Assembly (NCBI GenBank): GCA_021818865.1
Contig: JAKASX010000001.1
Span: 1 to 64,000 of the forward strand
From: Acidobacteriota bacterium
Lineage (GTDB): Bacteria > Acidobacteriota > Terriglobia > Acidiferrales > UBA7541
Direction: 5' to 3'
DNA: 64,000 bases
Shown here: piece after piece, positions 63,038-64,000 of the stretch
Layout: the number at the start of each line of letters is the position of its first letter
Position numbering within the stretch: position 1 is the stretch's first letter
Program-made: the position numbers and the translations under genes
The notes under the pieces: generated by a model
Database searches by the model: none
What the model was told of the DNA's origin: nothing
What the model saw: the letters and a program-made list of their open reading frames with translations, nothing else

Positions 63038-64000
63038 GAAACTCTGGCCTCTCTCCGGCTCACTTCTTCGGCCGCTAGGCGTCGAGCTTCCCCGTCGGCT
63101 TCGAGCACGTCTTCGATCCGTTCGAACCTCATGCGGGGCATACGATCGAGCACCTGCTCGATCACCTGCGCGATGCCGGGAAACGGCAGCCGGCGATCGA
63201 GAAACGCCGCAACGGCGATTTCATCGGCCGCATTCAAAGCGCAGGGCAACGGGCCGCCGGCGCGGAGCGCGTGGCGAGCCAGGCCCAGGCACGGGAATTT
63301 TTCCGCCGGCACGGGTTCGAAATCGAGCCGCATCCGCGTCCAGTCGAGCGAGAAACCGCTGGCGGGCAGCCGATCGGGAAACGTGAGCGCGTATTGGATG
63401 GGTATCCGCATGTCGGGAGGGCCCAATTGCGCCACGACCGACCCATCCAGAAATTCCACCATGGAGTGAATGGTGGACTGGGGATGGATCACCACGTCAA
63501 TCTGGTCGGGAGCCGCGTCGAACAGCCAGCGCGCCTCGATCACCTCGAAACCCTTGTTCGTCAGCGTGGCCGAATCCACGGTGATGCGCCGGCCCATCCT
63601 CCAATTAGGATGCGCCAGCGCCTGGTCCGGCGTCACGGCGTCCAGATCCTCAATCGGCGTGCGGCGAAACGGCCCGCCCGAAGCGGTCAAGACGAGACGG
63701 CGCAATTCCTTTCGCTGGCCCGCGCGCAAGCATTGATGAATGGCGCTGTGCTCGCTGTCGATCGGCAACATTGGCACGCCGGCGCGGCGCGCGGCCTTCG
63801 TCACCACTTCCCCGGCGGCGACCAGAACTTCCTTGTTGGCGAGCGCGATCGTTTTTCCTTGCTCGATGGCCTTGTAGGTCGCGGGAAGGCCGACCACACC
63901 CACCGCGGCGGAAATCAGCAGATCGGCTTCGGGATCGGTCGCGACGCGTTCGATGCCTTCCGTGCCCCAGACGATTTCCGGCAGCGGATCGAGGCGCGCG
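63034..64000 (-). CDS. dxr: 1-deoxy-D-xylulose 5-phosphate reductoisomerase (5' end outside window)
   Basis: This is the second enzyme of the MEP isoprenoid pathway. The visible 322 residues include SAAVGVVGLPATYKAIEQGKTIALANKEVLV, MLPIDSEHSAIHQCL, SGGPFRRTPIEDLDAVTP, NWRMGRRITVDSATLTNKGFEVIEARWLF and VIHPQSTIHSMVEFLDGS, all diagnostic of Dxr. The N-terminal NADPH-binding part lies beyond the right edge. Its stop overlaps the rseP start by 4 bases. Confidence 0.96.
   Translation of the reverse strand, partial: ARLDPLPEIVWGTEGIERVATDPEADLLISAAVGVVGLPATYKAIEQGKTIALANKEVLVAAGEVVTKAARRAGVPMLPIDSEHSAIHQCLRAGQRKELRRLVLTASGGPFRRTPIEDLDAVTPDQALAHPNWRMGRRITVDSATLTNKGFEVIEARWLFDAAPDQIDVVIHPQSTIHSMVEFLDGSVVAQLGPPDMRIPIQYALTFPDRLPASGFSLDWTRMRLDFEPVPAEKFPCLGLARHALRAGGPLPCALNAADEIAVAAFLDRRLPFPGIAQVIEQVLDRMPRMRFERIEDVLEADGEARRLAAEEVSRREARVS

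Noticed and set aside
1-64000. tRNA, rRNA or CRISPR loci
   Set aside because: I scanned the intergenic gaps for T-loop-like GGTTCGAAT and cloverleaf patterns and for regularly spaced direct repeats and found none. A tRNAscan-SE or CRISPR finder run would be decisive.

Overview
The window is high-GC chromosomal DNA from a Gram-negative bacterium, most likely an Acidobacteriota member. That inference rests on an ADOP-type permease with its PadR regulator, a Ser/Thr kinase whose post-membrane segment begins with the DTIVLADF-like motif common in that phylum, a secreted 'LNEAKSKF' family protein, complete Tol-Pal and LptF/LptG functions, and pyruvate phosphate dikinase next to glyQS. Most of the window is compact housekeeping DNA with many 1-10 base gene overlaps.

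Layout: 1-3.3 kb holds a partial receptor-type kinase, a bifunctional nuclease and miaB on the minus strand. 3.5-8.8 kb is a complete tolQ-tolR-tolA-tolB-pal-cpoB operon, followed by ssb. 9.6-14.7 kb is a decayed accessory region: a propeller gene joined to a BNR fragment in another frame, a secreted orphan, a methyltransferase tail, an IS1380-type transposase remnant with a frameshift, and a frameshifted secreted protein. 15.2-16.7 kb is an ECF sigma / anti-sigma / Spy-like operon, followed by an XRE regulator. 17.4-22.6 kb is nfo-leuS-guaA.

22.7-27.9 kb is a phosphate-themed cluster: a CHAD protein fused to a Ppx-type HD domain faces a tightly overlapping operon of two divergent thymidylate-kinase-like proteins, Ppx/GppA and SixA. 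This is one of the two most interesting loci. 28.2-33.4 kb has a small zinc-ribbon protein, DAHP synthase, a YncE-like propeller and a single-gene LptF-LptG fusion. 33.5-41 kb has a secreted protein and recO-glyQ-glyS-ppdK. 41.3-49.2 kb has PfkB kinase-rhomboid, an isopropylmalate-dehydrogenase-like enzyme, a glycine-zipper protein, a DUF5715 peptidase-like protein and a mazG-GNAT-menC/NSAR-eamA operon.

49.2-52.8 kb is a gene-poor accessory island. It carries a 593-aa protein with a diadenylate-cyclase (DisA_N-like) domain having a RYN triad in place of RHR (the other main locus), a YdeI/OmdA protein and a cluster of four different perfect short hairpins. 52.8-55 kb is DUF1844-MBL hydrolase-ribF. 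55.1-59.2 kb has a lone AbiJ-NTD4-like protein and the padR-ADOP pair with a near-perfect operator overlapping its promoter. 59.5-64 kb has Fur, a PilZ-like protein, rseP and dxr (truncated by the window end).

No tRNA, rRNA or CRISPR array was recognised by eye. All family calls come from reading motifs, not from database searches.
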